A stretch of DNA of 64,000 nucleotides, from positions 992,001-1,056,000 of the forward strand of contig NZ_AP024851.1 of the NCBI RefSeq assembly GCF_024346675.1. Direction: 5' to 3'. The notes beneath the pieces were generated by a model. The model did not search any database. It worked only from the letters and a program-made list of their open reading frames with translations, and had not been told where the DNA came from. Shown here one piece after another: positions 18,088 through 28,828 of the stretch (positions are counted from its first letter, which is position 1; every line of letters begins with the position of its first letter). The DNA comes from Photobacterium sanguinicancri. Lineage in GTDB: Bacteria; Pseudomonadota; Gammaproteobacteria; Enterobacterales; Vibrionaceae. Position numbers and translations under genes: made by a program.

Positions 18088-20475
18088 CTACCAGTCAAAT
18101 AGATTTTGGAAGAAACGTTGTACCTTCTTCACGCATGTCACTTTCAGCAAACCGTTAGGATCCCATGCTGGTAGATGTTCTTGCCCTAAACAACGCTGAC
18201 TGTAAGTACCGTTTTGATTACGCTGATAATCAAAAGTGGCTATCTCGCTAGGACGCTGCAATACCAAAGGTTCTGGATCTCGGCGTAAAATATAATCGGT
18301 GTACAAACGCAATGCACCCGATGATCCCGTGAGTTTAGAGTTAGAGTTATCGTCCTTACCAATCCATACGGTCACCACTTCACGTCCATCAATACCGACA
18401 TACCAACTATCTCGCCCTTTATCTGACGTACCGGTTTTACCCGCTAAACGCGATGACGGTAATTGACCGTTAAGGTAACGCGCTGTCCCTTCTGTCACCG
18501 CTTTTTGCAATCCGTACATAGTCAACCATGCTGATTGTTCAGAGACGACTTGTGATGAAAGCGGTAACTGTTGAAATAACACCTCGCCGTCATTGGTGAC
18601 TACGGCACTTAATGCTTTCAGCGGTGCTTTACGCCCACCACTCGCAATGGTTTGATACATCTGCGTCACCTCAAATGGCGTCAAGGTAAACGCCCCCAGC
18701 AGCATTGAAGGCAGTGGTGGTATTTCCTGACGATCGACACCCAACTTCGCCATGGTATCAATCACCCCTTCAAGCCCGACGGCCATTCCCAAATTTACCG
18801 TTGGAATATTATAAGACTTAGCCAACGCCAAATAGAGTGGAACTGCCCCACGGTATTGACGGTCATAATTTCGCGGCGACCAAATCTCACCACGCTCTCC
18901 TGTTAACTTCAGCGGTTTATCTTCAAGGCTAGTGGCCAGTGAAAAACGCTCTGGTTGTGATAACGCCGCTAAATAAATTGCAGGTTTCACCACAGAACCG
19001 ATTTGACGTTTTGCATCAATCGCACGGTTAAAACCCGCATAGCCCGGCTTACTTCCACCAACCATTGCACGCACTTCGCCCGTCAATCGGTCAGCAATAA
19101 CGATGGCATTTTCTATATTTGCGCCCGCTTTTTTAGCCAGTTTAGGCATGGTGGTACGCACCGCCTCTTCTGCTTTTTCTTGCGATAGTGGATCTAGCGT
19201 TGTAAATAAGCGAAGTCCTTTACCCGATTCAAACTTATCGCCGACTTGTTCGGTAAGTTCACGGCGAAGCTGATCAAAATACGCAGGTTGTCGGCGAGAA
19301 AGTTGTCCTTTTTCTTGCACATCTAATGGACGTTGAATTGCCTTTTTATAACTGGCGTTATCAATCATTTGGCTATCGTGCATCATACGCAGCACAAGAT
19401 CACGGCGTGCTGTTGCACGTTCAGGATAACGCCAAGGATTGTAATAAGAAGGGCCTTTCACCAAGCCTACCAGTAAGGCTTGCTGATCAACTCGAAGTTC
19501 AGATAATGGTCGTCCAAAGTAAAAGCGCGCGCCCAAGGCAAAGCCGTGAATAGCTTGTTTACCACTTTGAGCAAGATAGACTTGATTCAAATAAGCATCA
19601 AGGATTTGGTCTTTCTCATAATTATGGTCAATGATCAGTGCCATATAGGCTTCTTTGATCTTTCGCCATAAGCTACGTTCACTCGATAGAAATAAATTTT
19701 TCGCTAACTGTTGAGTCAGCGTGCTGCCACCTTGCACTGTTCGCCCTGCTTTTATATTAGCAACGAATGCACGGCCAATAGCCACAATCGACACACCATC
19801 ATGCTGATAAAAGTCGCGATCTTCTGTCGTTATCAGTGCATCTATTAGTGCAGAAGGCATTTGATCTTTTGGCAGATAGATACGTTGTTCGGTGGTTTGT
19901 GATTCCAACATCCCCAGCATTTTGGGTTCAATTCGAATAATACCTAGTTGTTTTAGTTCTTTCTTACCACCACGCTCAACCCATTCCGAAATACGTTTGA
20001 CAGAAGTGTAATCAAATTCAACCACCACATGCCTTTCATCCTCTTTACCTTCCTTAAAGATAAAAGGACGACGGACGAACTCAAGTTTCAATCTTGAAGA
20101 TGTATATTCTCCAGATCGACTCGGTCTATCGACTTGTTGGTATTTAAGCTGTTTTAATTCATTCAGTACTTCTTCGTAGCGAACTTTAGCCCCTGGTTGC
20201 AAAATCAATTCACGAGCATAAACAACTGACGGTAACTGCCACAACTGCCCGGTAAATTTATCACTAACAACTTGCTGTAACCTAAACCCCAGCAGCACAG
20301 TCGCTATAAAAAAGGCGATACCAACCGATAACAAGCCATACATAATATAGCCGCGTTTATTCCTGCCCAAGGCATGAGGTTTACTAGCAACACTCGACTT
20401 AGCTGACGTTGGCGTATCAGAGATATCGGCCCCTTGAGGCTGCTCTGAGTGCGATGTGGGTTTACGGTCTGGCAT
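18088..20475 (-). CDS. mrcB: Penicillin-binding protein 1b (bifunctional peptidoglycan synthase)
   Basis: A 795-residue class A PBP. A cytoplasmic tail and single helix (about 44-65) are followed by a UB2H regulatory domain, then a GT51 glycosyltransferase with TTEDRDFYQHDG (catalytic Glu) and QGGSTLTQQLAKN. The transpeptidase domain has the SVVKP active Ser/Lys, SYN (in AKSYNIPT) and KTGTS. It polymerises and crosslinks peptidoglycan, normally with an outer-membrane activator LpoB. The order and length match MrcB. It is transcribed alone and converges on tenA. Confidence 0.95.
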   Translation of the reverse strand: MPDRKPTSHSEQPQGADISDTPTSAKSSVASKPHALGRNKRGYIMYGLLSVGIAFFIATVLLGFRLQQVVSDKFTGQLWQLPSVVYARELILQPGAKVRYEEVLNELKQLKYQQVDRPSRSGEYTSSRLKLEFVRRPFIFKEGKEDERHVVVEFDYTSVKRISEWVERGGKKELKQLGIIRIEPKMLGMLESQTTEQRIYLPKDQMPSALIDALITTEDRDFYQHDGVSIVAIGRAFVANIKAGRTVQGGSTLTQQLAKNLFLSSERSLWRKIKEAYMALIIDHNYEKDQILDAYLNQVYLAQSGKQAIHGFALGARFYFGRPLSELRVDQQALLVGLVKGPSYYNPWRYPERATARRDLVLRMMHDSQMIDNASYKKAIQRPLDVQEKGQLSRRQPAYFDQLRRELTEQVGDKFESGKGLRLFTTLDPLSQEKAEEAVRTTMPKLAKKAGANIENAIVIADRLTGEVRAMVGGSKPGYAGFNRAIDAKRQIGSVVKPAIYLAALSQPERFSLATSLEDKPLKLTGERGEIWSPRNYDRQYRGAVPLYLALAKSYNIPTVNLGMAVGLEGVIDTMAKLGVDRQEIPPLPSMLLGAFTLTPFEVTQMYQTIASGGRKAPLKALSAVVTNDGEVLFQQLPLSSQVVSEQSAWLTMYGLQKAVTEGTARYLNGQLPSSRLAGKTGTSDKGRDSWYVGIDGREVVTVWIGKDDNSNSKLTGSSGALRLYTDYILRRDPEPLVLQRPSEIATFDYQRNQNGTYSQRCLGQEHLPAWDPNGLLKVTCVKKVQRFFQNLFDW

Positions 20476-20706
20476 AGGGATACGCTGAATAGGTCACAAA
20501 AAACAGCGACTATATGAAAGCCTCCTTCGAGAGATGTCATCCCATTGTCAGGATCACTCCAACTAAAACTCTTAATAATCCCCCACGTTCCACTATCTTG
20601 GGATGAAACAGCAGTGGTAATTAGCCATAAAATCACTCAGAATACGCGCCCGCTCTTTTTATCATGCAGTCCCGTCATAGATAAGTTGACACTTCGGAGA
20701 AGTATT

Positions 20707-21153
20707 ATGGAACGCGATTACACATTTGAATGCCTTGTTACTATGCCACGACACGAGCTGGAAGAATTCAGTATGCGAGTACTGAGCCGCATGGTACCCG
20801 AAGATATGATGGAAGAGCTGTTCACGTTCGATCAAGAAGAAATCGACAATGAAGACCGCCTGAAATCAGCACAATTTGATGCCATGCTTCGTATGACAGC
20901 GATTGCACTTGGCGAAGTAAAAGGGGCGTTTGAAGCCTCTGAGAATTCGCATCAAAATACTGAACGTATGACTCGCTTACTGCTTTGGCATTTCTACGCC
21001 TTGTCATTCAACCTAGAAGAAGCTGTAACGCTGGAGCAGCACTGTGAAGAAGTAGAGAAGATCTTAAAGAATGCACCTGAAAATGCATTTGGCTGGGTTT
21101 CTGTTCTTACCGAACTTTTGCATGCATACGCAACACTGAGCGATAAAGCATAA
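20707..21153 (+). CDS. Acidic helical protein of unknown function
   Basis: A 148-residue protein, strongly acidic and predicted helical, with no signal peptide or membrane segment. I do not recognise the family. The start at 20707 is chosen because GGAG lies seven bases upstream; a longer in-frame reading would add 54 residues of low-complexity leader overlapping the mrcB promoter region. It diverges from mrcB and converges on rlmF. Motifs are unremarkable: EEFSMRVLSRMVPED and a Trp-containing C-terminal helix. A conserved Vibrionaceae cytosolic protein is the best guess. Confidence 0.7.
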   Translation: MERDYTFECLVTMPRHELEEFSMRVLSRMVPEDMMEELFTFDQEEIDNEDRLKSAQFDAMLRMTAIALGEVKGAFEASENSHQNTERMTRLLLWHFYALSFNLEEAVTLEQHCEEVEKILKNAPENAFGWVSVLTELLHAYATLSDKA

Positions 21154-21190
21154 AGCCACAATGCGGCCTGCTATTGCCATTGAAATAAAC

Positions 21191-21214
21191 AAAAAGCGGC
21201 TAAGGCCGCTTTTT
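21191..21214. terminator. Bidirectional terminator before rlmF 3' end
   Basis: A 10-bp stem (AAAAAGCGGC with GCCGCTTTTT) and four-base loop TAAG separate the convergent acidic-protein gene and rlmF. Confidence 0.88.
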
Positions 21215-21239
21215 ATATAACTAAAATCTTGCTGTAATT

Positions 21240-22244
21240 CTACTTAGACCAGCGCTCTTCACGCCATGCTTGCTGTTGCTCTTCATCTAAGAAGGTCCAA
21301 GCTACGACACGCGTTATTTTCTGGCCTTGTGCCATCTCAATGGTTTGCACCTCTGATGCGCTTTCAGTTTTTAGTTGCTGATAAATCGCGGGCAGATTCT
21401 CTTTCTTCGAAACCAACGTTGTGAACCAGAATACCTGTTCGGCACACTGAGTGCTCTGCTTAATCATTCGCTGAATGAAAGCAGCCTCGCCACCATCACA
21501 CCAAAGCTCTGCTTTTTGACCACCAAAATTAAGCGATGCTGATGCTTTATTCGATGACGATAACACCTTCCCACCCTTTTTAGCTGAGTTTGCAGCTAGG
21601 TTACGTACTTTTCGCTCACTCCCTGCAAGCGCTTCCGCTTCTGACGCATGAAAAGGTGGGTTACATACAGTGAAATCAAACAGATCGTCACCCTGAACCA
21701 TATTGGTAAAGATATGATCCGAGTCTTTTTGTAAACGCAACTTAATACCATTTTTCAATGCTTTGTTACTGCTGACGATAAACTTAGCTGACTTTATCGA
21801 TAATGGATCGACATCTGCACCAACAAAACGCCAACCGTAAACACGGTGACCAACGATTGGATACACGCAATTGGCACCTACACCAATATCTAAACCATTA
21901 ACAAAGCGCCCTTGAGGGATTTCGCCATCATTCGATTTGGCTAATAAATCTGCGATGTAGTGAATATAATCCGCACGCCCAGGGATAGGTGGACATAGGA
22001 AACCAGCGGGAATATCCCAATAATCAACCTGATAAAACTGACGCAATAACGCTTTATTCAGCATTTTTACTGCCATAGGGTCAGAAAAGTCGACAGATAG
22101 ATCACCAAAGCGGTTTTCTGCAACAAAAGGTGCCAACTCTGGACTAAATTGGATTAGAGCAGGGAAATCGTAACGCTCACGATGCGGGTTTCTTGGGTGT
22201 AGTCCCTTACTCTGTTTTGTTGTCTGTTTTTTCTTTTGTGTCAT
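21240..22244 (-). CDS. rlmF: 23S rRNA m6A1618 methyltransferase RlmF
   Basis: A 334-residue SAM-dependent methyltransferase that modifies A1618 of 23S rRNA. Family features are [17 protein letters not shown] at the N terminus, the SAM loop [12 protein letters not shown], the catalytic NPPFH (NPPF motif of N6-adenine methylases), [18 protein letters not shown] and [11 protein letters not shown] at the C terminus. The start at 22244 matches the known N terminus (basic Lys/Gln-rich) better than an upstream ATG at 22277. It diverges from the pel operon. Confidence 0.93.
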   Translation of the reverse strand: MTQKKKQTTKQSKGLHPRNPHRERYDFPALIQFSPELAPFVAENRFGDLSVDFSDPMAVKMLNKALLRQFYQVDYWDIPAGFLCPPIPGRADYIHYIADLLAKSNDGEIPQGRFVNGLDIGVGANCVYPIVGHRVYGWRFVGADVDPLSIKSAKFIVSSNKALKNGIKLRLQKDSDHIFTNMVQGDDLFDFTVCNPPFHASEAEALAGSERKVRNLAANSAKKGGKVLSSSNKASASLNFGGQKAELWCDGGEAAFIQRMIKQSTQCAEQVFWFTTLVSKKENLPAIYQQLKTESASEVQTIEMAQGQKITRVVAWTFLDEEQQQAWREERWSK

Positions 22245-22469
22245 TCCACTTACCAATAACTGTCGGCACAAAGCCATTTATAGTCGCTATTGTAACCTTG
22301 TCATGATCATAAGGGGAAATTGATTCAATTATTAACAGACGATTGCGCCAGCACACTCAAAGGTTATTGTGTTAGCTTCGACACACTTCACCTACATATC
22401 CCTTAAAGAAATTAACAAATACATAGCAAATTCATTGTGATGGGCTTAGTATCATTAGTATGAGGCATA

Positions 22470-25241
22470 ATGAATATGCTTATAAATGTCGTTTCACGCA
22501 AAAGGATTGTTGCTATGCGATTGACACTGTTATTGCTACTAAGCATTACATTCAATGTATTTGCGAAAACTCCCCCTTCCATCGTTTTCTACTATAACGA
22601 TGTCGATTCCGTGCGTGAATTAATCAACTACGATCGCGTTGTGGTGAATGCCAAACTCATTACCGATAAACAGATACAGACCCTACATACCGCTGGTTCG
22701 CTTGTTTTTGCTTACCTAAGTGTGGGCGAATACGATGGTGAAGTATTGCCTGCTGCTCTTGCAGATGCCTCACCGGCAAAAAACGAAAACTGGCAAAGCC
22801 ATGCAATGATACTCACTAATCCAGCTTGGCAAAAACACCTCCTCTCTGAAGCGAGAAAAATGACAGACCGAGGCTTTGATGGTCTGTTCCTCGACACACT
22901 AGACAGCTATTACCTGTTTGCAGATTCAAAAAAAGAGCAAAATATCCAACAGCAAGCACTGGCTAAAATCATTGACAGTTTCCACCAGCTCCCCAATCAA
23001 CCTAAGCTGATTATCAATCGGGGGTTTGAAGTTCTTGCAGAAGTCGATGCCCCTATTTATGCCGTAGCTGCTGAATCTCTTTACGATAGCTATCACCCTA
23101 TTGATCAGACTTACCATAAAGTCAGTGAAAGTGATCGTATTTGGCTTGCTGGAAAATTAGAGGAAGTCAAAAAGCTCGGGATTGAGGCTATCGCCATCGA
23201 TTACATACCCGCATCTGATCGTGACCGACAAAAGTCCGCAGCACAACGCTTAATCAGGGAAGGTTATACCCCATATATCAGTGATGGTTTACTGTACGAA
23301 TTTGGCACCAGTACCATACAGCCGATCACCAAGCGGGTTCTTGGTTTTTATGATGGCCACTATGGTGCAATGAATAGCTCGCAATGCCACCGTATGATGG
23401 CGATGCCAATCGAATACAATGGTTACGTACCCGACTGCCAAGACGTGAATACTTTCAATTTTTCACGGGTTGATATGAGCCGTTACGCGGCTGTTTTTAC
23501 ATGGTTAGAGCAAGCGTCTTTCCAGCGTGTCCCAGCTCTATCGCAATGGCTAAATACCATCATATTTAAAACCCCAGTGCTCTTTATTAATCAATTACCC
23601 GCCGATAATAGTTTACTTGCTCGGTTAGGTATTCAAAGCAGTGGTGATCTGAACGGAAAAATCACGCTAACAACGGGCAATAGTTGGCTTAAAAACCGCT
23701 ACCCATTACGTTTTAGTCAGTTTGAAACGCAAACCAAAGTCACGATAGATAAAGCCACTGTAACACCACTTATCACGCTAAAAGACGAGCAACAAAACAC
23801 ATCAACATTATTTTTTAAAGCTGGCTGGGGAGGCGCTATCTTAAACCCACTCCCCGTGGCTAGCTTGGCGAATGACACCGAAGTGTGGCAAATCGATCCA
23901 TTCCGCTTAGTGAATGAAACATTGCAACTCCCCGCTATTCCAGCGGCTGATGTAACCACCGAGTCTGGCCGTCGTATTCTAACTAGCCATGTCGATGGCG
24001 ATGGTTTTCCGTCTAAAGGTTGGTTCCCAGGTAAACCGTACACCGCCGAAGTCTTGCTCGAGCATGTATTCAAAAAGTACACATTCCCACAAACCGTCTC
24101 AGTCATTGAAGGTGAAGTCGGTAAACGAGGTTTATACCCTAAAGAAAGTCCGCAATTAGAAGCGATTGCGCGAAAAATTTTTCAGTTGCCGCATGTGGAA
24201 ATTGCCTCGCATACTTTTAGTCACCCATTCTTCTGGGATTTTGATAAAAGCGTTGATTCTAGTTCCTATGGTGAAAACTTACCGATCCCCGGCTATACCG
24301 TGGACTACGACAATGAAATTATTGGCACCATTAACTACATCAACAAAAATCTTGCGCCAAAGAATAAAAAAGCACGATTGATACTCTGGTCGGGTAAGGC
24401 TGACCCCAAAGAAGATATCCTCGCTATTGCTGAAAAAGCCAATTTACTCAACGTGAATGGTGGTAACACTTATGTTGTACGGGGCAATGACAACTTCACG
24501 CAAGTCTCTCCTACAATCACTTGGTACCCATCTGCCGTTCATGTTTACGCGCCTGTGTTGAATGAAAACCTCTACACCAACCTTTGGACAGAGCACCACG
24601 ATGGTTATGGCCGTGCAGTTGAAACCTTTCAATTACTGGGTAAGCCTCGTCGCTTAAAAACAATTGCGATTTACTACCATATGTACTCAGGCGCTTACCC
24701 TGCGTCGTTAAAAGGCTTAACGAATGTCTATGATTGGGCGATTAAACAAAAATCAACCCCGCTGTATTTAAGCGAATATGCGGAACGTGCTCGAACACTC
24801 TATGAAACAGGTATAGCCAAAACCTTATCCGGAGAATGGCAAATCACTTCCACAGGTATTAAGAGTATTCGAGTCCCGAATCAAATAGGTTACCCTGTCA
24901 CCTCACTACCTGAACTTGCAGGGTGGAATCAAGGACCTGATGGCCATTATTTAATCTTAAATAAAGCACGAACACGCCTTAACCTTTCAGTGAACAACCC
25001 CCAATCACCAAGGCTACTCAGTGCCAATGCTCCACTCATTAAATGGCAAAAGTATGGGCGATCCATTCAATGGTCATTTAACAGCCACGTCCCTTTTGAA
25101 ATGGAACTCGTCAATATTAGCCAATGCACGCTTAGTAGTGATCAAGCGCTGACTAAAAAACAAATGAAGAAAAATACGGTACGTTATCGATCAAATAAAG
25201 CTGGCATTTTCCAAGGCACACTAACGTGTAACAACATTTAA
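22470..25241 (+). CDS. pelA: PelA, Pel polysaccharide deacetylase/hydrolase
   Basis: A 923-residue periplasmic enzyme. After a signal peptide (hydrophobic core about 17-30) comes a TIM-barrel glycoside-hydrolase domain (about 35-280) with AYLSVGEYDG and FDGLFLDTLD. A Rossmann-like central region follows, then a polysaccharide deacetylase domain with HVDGDGF (Asp509/511) and the metal His pair in SHTFSHP (His581, His585), and a C-terminal beta domain. PelA deacetylates and trims Pel before export through PelB. Two ATGs (22470, 22515) each have a plausible ribosome site. It is the first gene of a complete pel operon. Confidence 0.96.
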   Translation: MNMLINVVSRKRIVAMRLTLLLLLSITFNVFAKTPPSIVFYYNDVDSVRELINYDRVVVNAKLITDKQIQTLHTAGSLVFAYLSVGEYDGEVLPAALADASPAKNENWQSHAMILTNPAWQKHLLSEARKMTDRGFDGLFLDTLDSYYLFADSKKEQNIQQQALAKIIDSFHQLPNQPKLIINRGFEVLAEVDAPIYAVAAESLYDSYHPIDQTYHKVSESDRIWLAGKLEEVKKLGIEAIAIDYIPASDRDRQKSAAQRLIREGYTPYISDGLLYEFGTSTIQPITKRVLGFYDGHYGAMNSSQCHRMMAMPIEYNGYVPDCQDVNTFNFSRVDMSRYAAVFTWLEQASFQRVPALSQWLNTIIFKTPVLFINQLPADNSLLARLGIQSSGDLNGKITLTTGNSWLKNRYPLRFSQFETQTKVTIDKATVTPLITLKDEQQNTSTLFFKAGWGGAILNPLPVASLANDTEVWQIDPFRLVNETLQLPAIPAADVTTESGRRILTSHVDGDGFPSKGWFPGKPYTAEVLLEHVFKKYTFPQTVSVIEGEVGKRGLYPKESPQLEAIARKIFQLPHVEIASHTFSHPFFWDFDKSVDSSSYGENLPIPGYTVDYDNEIIGTINYINKNLAPKNKKARLILWSGKADPKEDILAIAEKANLLNVNGGNTYVVRGNDNFTQVSPTITWYPSAVHVYAPVLNENLYTNLWTEHHDGYGRAVETFQLLGKPRRLKTIAIYYHMYSGAYPASLKGLTNVYDWAIKQKSTPLYLSEYAERARTLYETGIAKTLSGEWQITSTGIKSIRVPNQIGYPVTSLPELAGWNQGPDGHYLILNKARTRLNLSVNNPQSPRLLSANAPLIKWQKYGRSIQWSFNSHVPFEMELVNISQCTLSSDQALTKKQMKKNTVRYRSNKAGIFQGTLTCNNI

Positions 25242-25274
25242 TCTGTTGTTTTTGTAGTCGGCACCGTAGAAGGA

Positions 25275-28200
25275 TTGCAAATTATTGACATAAAAAAGCT
25301 TGAGCCAGAAAGCACACATAAAAAGCCGCCAAGGATACGACTGGTCAATAAGTTGTCATTGGTCATTCTAACGCTCACTTCACTTTGGGCGTTATGGCTT
25401 GTTGCACCAACAAAATCCATGTTGGTTAAACTGATCTCTCGCTCGACGTCGCCAGAGGTTTCACTGGCCTTCCTTAACGAACTAAAAGGCCAAGAACCAC
25501 AAAGCCGTACAATTGTGTTCATGCAGGCCCAAAATCAATATGAATTGGGCTTGGTAAATGATGCACTTGAATCACTCAACCCCATTTTATTTTACTCGGA
25601 TGGCCGTCGAGATTGGCACAGCCATAGCCTTTTTTTAGCCATCCTTTTACAACAGTCATACTCTGATGATGCCGCAGTGAAAGAAAAGGCGACCACTAAA
25701 ATAGCGACATTCTTCTCAGGCATTGACTATATCCCAGAAGCAAACCTTGCTCGCCAATTTGCAGATGCCGCTATTTCATTAGCCATGCCGACATTTGCCT
25801 ATCAGTTCTTATACCCTCACCTTAAAAGTGGGGAAACCAGCTACAAAGAATTGGTCGAGTTAGCCCTACAGACCTCTGATTATGAAAACGCAGCCAAACT
25901 GCAACGTGAAGCATTCATGGAATATCAAAGCCTTGAATCCCTTGCTTCACTCATTAAATTAAACCAAACCGCGAATAATACAGCGGCTAATCTTCATTTT
26001 TTCCATCAGTACGATGGCAAGCTCTCGAATAACCCCCAATATCTCACCCTTGTTATCCAGCATGCGAAAACGGCGGGTGAACTCGATTTAGCCTTAGATA
26101 AATCACAGCAGTTATTAGCACTTGAGCCATCTACCCCACTGTTATTGGAAACCGTAGACATTGCCATCGCAATGGGTAACTTGCCGCTAGCCACCGAGTT
26201 ACTGATACAAGTAATTAACGATGACCCAACGTCCACAGCATTAACAAAATTACACAGTGTTTATCGCTGGCAAAGTGATATCCCAAATGCCTTTCAAACA
26301 AGCTTGATTTTATTACAACAAGGGGCGAACGAAGCTCAAATACGAGCAGGGATTGAAGAATCTAAAGCACTGGGTGACATCTATCATGAAGGCGTTTTCT
26401 TTGATGCTCTTGCCTATTCGAATGCTTTAAAACCCTCAGAATATGCCGCTTGGCTAAATGCATTAGAAAAAGCGAAAGGTACGCCTGATGCACTGCGTAG
26501 TATTACAAAGCTATCAGCTAAACGCCCTTATGACAGCGCACTGATTAGCCACAAAGCCCGTTTATATTCATACAACAGCGATCATCTTCAGGTCATAAAG
26601 CAGAGAAATAAACTAATACGCCTGCGTAAACCCACAACAGATGAAGCTATGCGCTTTGCAAATGCTTATATGGCGCTGTATCAACCTGAACAAGCTTTAC
26701 GTGTGCTGATAGAACCAACTGAGTGGACAACAGCAAACGATGATTACCTCAGAATGGTTGCAGCGTTAGCATGGGACAGTAGCGACAAACAACTGGCCCA
26801 GCTTAGCCAACAATATTTGATGCAACGCTCGACAGCCAATGTTGATGTTTATCGTTACATCCAGCTACACGCGCCGTTTGACGTCAAGGATGTCGATGAA
26901 CTAACTCGTCTATACAAAGAGTCTGGCGATAGCGAATTCTTATTGTTAGCAATTAGAGTCAGCAATGAAGCCCCACAGTCTAACCAAACGGCGACGTTGT
27001 TCGAACTAGCCAGCAAAGACACTGACTTAAAGAATAATGCTGAAGTTACCTACTACCGTGCCTTACTCGCCATTGAACAAGGCCAAACGGTACTAGCACA
27101 CCAACTATATCAACAAGCCATTTCAAGCGAGGTTAGCTTTCAACCAGCGATCAATAATTATATGTGGTGGCTAATTGCCACGAATGATCACGATAAGCTA
27201 ACCCGCGTTTATGACAGTTACCGTCTACCACTCGCTAATAATTCTGACTTTTGGTCTGTCTTTGCGGCAACAGCTCAACAACTCGGCCGTAATGATGAAG
27301 CCGACCTTTGGTACCGCCGTCAGATAAAAGCAACTGATAAACCAGATGTCGCTTTACTGCTGAACTACGCCTCTTTGCTTGAACTTAGAGAGCAGTACGA
27401 TCGTGCCTACCAGCTACGTAAATACGCAGCTAAAAACATGACGACATCATTGTTAACTTTACCTGACGGTGACATTTCACATCGCGCATTACTCGCCTTA
27501 TTTGTTGGCGATAAAACAGCTCTTAAATTAGCAGAAGCGAACACATTAGCGGCCCCATCTAGCAACAATATCGCCGAACTAATTCAATATTATCTCGCGC
27601 AAGGTCGCCCTGATGTGGCGCTTTACTGGCATGAAAAAACGGCACTCAGCCAATATCAACTTCCGGATTGGCAGCAACTCTCTTTTGCCATAGCGCAACA
27701 TGATCGTGAAACAATGGAAAAACTCCTAACAGAATCACTTACCTTACCAGTCTCAGATAAAAACTATGCCTTACAGGCCGTTGGCCGACACCAGCAAGCC
27801 TGGCAACAAGCTCAGCAAGAAATTGGTGTGCTGACAGATAAAGTAGCGGAAAAGCAGCTACGCAAGAACCATGTCAACCAACACCCTAACAAAACGCACA
27901 GTGTTCGCACCCAACAAACAACTATCACACAGTGGGGCATCAATCGCTTCAGTCTTGATTACTACGCGCCCCATCACAATGGCTATTACCGCCTTGGCAG
28001 TGATTTCCAGCAAGCTGACACTCCTGATATTTTAGGCAATACACCCATTGATGATGAGTTCCGTTTACGTGGCGGATTTCATTGGCAGCAAAATGAAAGT
28101 ACATGGGCGATTAAAGCTGACGTAGCACAAGGGGTTGGCGATCAGCGTATTGGTATATTAGGTGAGTTCAGTACACAGTTTTCAGGTTACTGGTCAGGTG

Positions 28201-28814
28201 GACTCAAGCTCGGTATTAATACCCACCTCGAGGCCAGCCAATTAATGACAATTGCAGGCCAAGATAATATTTTGGGTGCCAATCTAAGTTACCAACCGAC
28301 TGCACGCGAGAATCTGGCAATGCAGGTCAGCTTCCATGATTTATCTACTCGCTTTGGTGACGATATTGGTCGCGGTTGGGATATGAATATTCGGGCCAGT
28401 GAACAATTTTTCTTTAATGACCCTGCATGGCAAATTTACAGTGAATACAGCATGCAACAGGTCAAGCATAGTAGTAACAAATTACAAGGCGTAAATGCAT
28501 GGCAACAAGGTCCTAGACCACTGACACCAAGTGACTTTATTGCTGAACGTTATCAGCGATTATCGATAGGCCATCGTTTGTGGCATGGAGAACCTGGTAT
28601 ACCAGGGGCAACCGTACCATCCCCTCGTTACTGGTTAGATAATTCTGTTGGCTATAATGTGGAAGCCCAACAAATGGATATGATGATAAGTGCTGGCCTC
28701 GGCTGGCGAATTATAGGGAATGACGAACTCTACATGGGTGTTGATTGGCAGAGCCAAGACCGAAATGGCGACGAGTCGCTTAAAGTAGCTTTTGGCTATT
28801 ACTACAGTTTCTAA
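25275..28814 (+). CDS. pelB: PelB, TPR scaffold and outer-membrane porin for Pel export
   Basis: A 1179-residue protein. It has an N-terminal membrane helix (about 27-48), a long tetratricopeptide-repeat superhelix (about 60-880) and a C-terminal beta barrel that begins near WGINRFSLDYYAP and ends with an aromatic terminus YYYSF. It guides Pel through the periplasm and out. No ATG precedes the membrane helix: the listed start is TTG at 25275, directly abutting AGGA, too close for normal initiation. ATT codons at 25281 and 25284 have better spacing, so the exact N terminus is uncertain. It lies 33 bases after pelA. Confidence 0.93.
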   Translation: MQIIDIKKLEPESTHKKPPRIRLVNKLSLVILTLTSLWALWLVAPTKSMLVKLISRSTSPEVSLAFLNELKGQEPQSRTIVFMQAQNQYELGLVNDALESLNPILFYSDGRRDWHSHSLFLAILLQQSYSDDAAVKEKATTKIATFFSGIDYIPEANLARQFADAAISLAMPTFAYQFLYPHLKSGETSYKELVELALQTSDYENAAKLQREAFMEYQSLESLASLIKLNQTANNTAANLHFFHQYDGKLSNNPQYLTLVIQHAKTAGELDLALDKSQQLLALEPSTPLLLETVDIAIAMGNLPLATELLIQVINDDPTSTALTKLHSVYRWQSDIPNAFQTSLILLQQGANEAQIRAGIEESKALGDIYHEGVFFDALAYSNALKPSEYAAWLNALEKAKGTPDALRSITKLSAKRPYDSALISHKARLYSYNSDHLQVIKQRNKLIRLRKPTTDEAMRFANAYMALYQPEQALRVLIEPTEWTTANDDYLRMVAALAWDSSDKQLAQLSQQYLMQRSTANVDVYRYIQLHAPFDVKDVDELTRLYKESGDSEFLLLAIRVSNEAPQSNQTATLFELASKDTDLKNNAEVTYYRALLAIEQGQTVLAHQLYQQAISSEVSFQPAINNYMWWLIATNDHDKLTRVYDSYRLPLANNSDFWSVFAATAQQLGRNDEADLWYRRQIKATDKPDVALLLNYASLLELREQYDRAYQLRKYAAKNMTTSLLTLPDGDISHRALLALFVGDKTALKLAEANTLAAPSSNNIAELIQYYLAQGRPDVALYWHEKTALSQYQLPDWQQLSFAIAQHDRETMEKLLTESLTLPVSDKNYALQAVGRHQQAWQQAQQEIGVLTDKVAEKQLRKNHVNQHPNKTHSVRTQQTTITQWGINRFSLDYYAPHHNGYYRLGSDFQQADTPDILGNTPIDDEFRLRGGFHWQQNESTWAIKADVAQGVGDQRIGILGEFSTQFSGYWSGGLKLGINTHLEASQLMTIAGQDNILGANLSYQPTARENLAMQVSFHDLSTRFGDDIGRGWDMNIRASEQFFFNDPAWQIYSEYSMQQVKHSSNKLQGVNAWQQGPRPLTPSDFIAERYQRLSIGHRLWHGEPGIPGATVPSPRYWLDNSVGYNVEAQQMDMMISAGLGWRIIGNDELYMGVDWQSQDRNGDESLKVAFGYYYSF

Positions 28815-28828
28815 CAGGGAGATATCAG

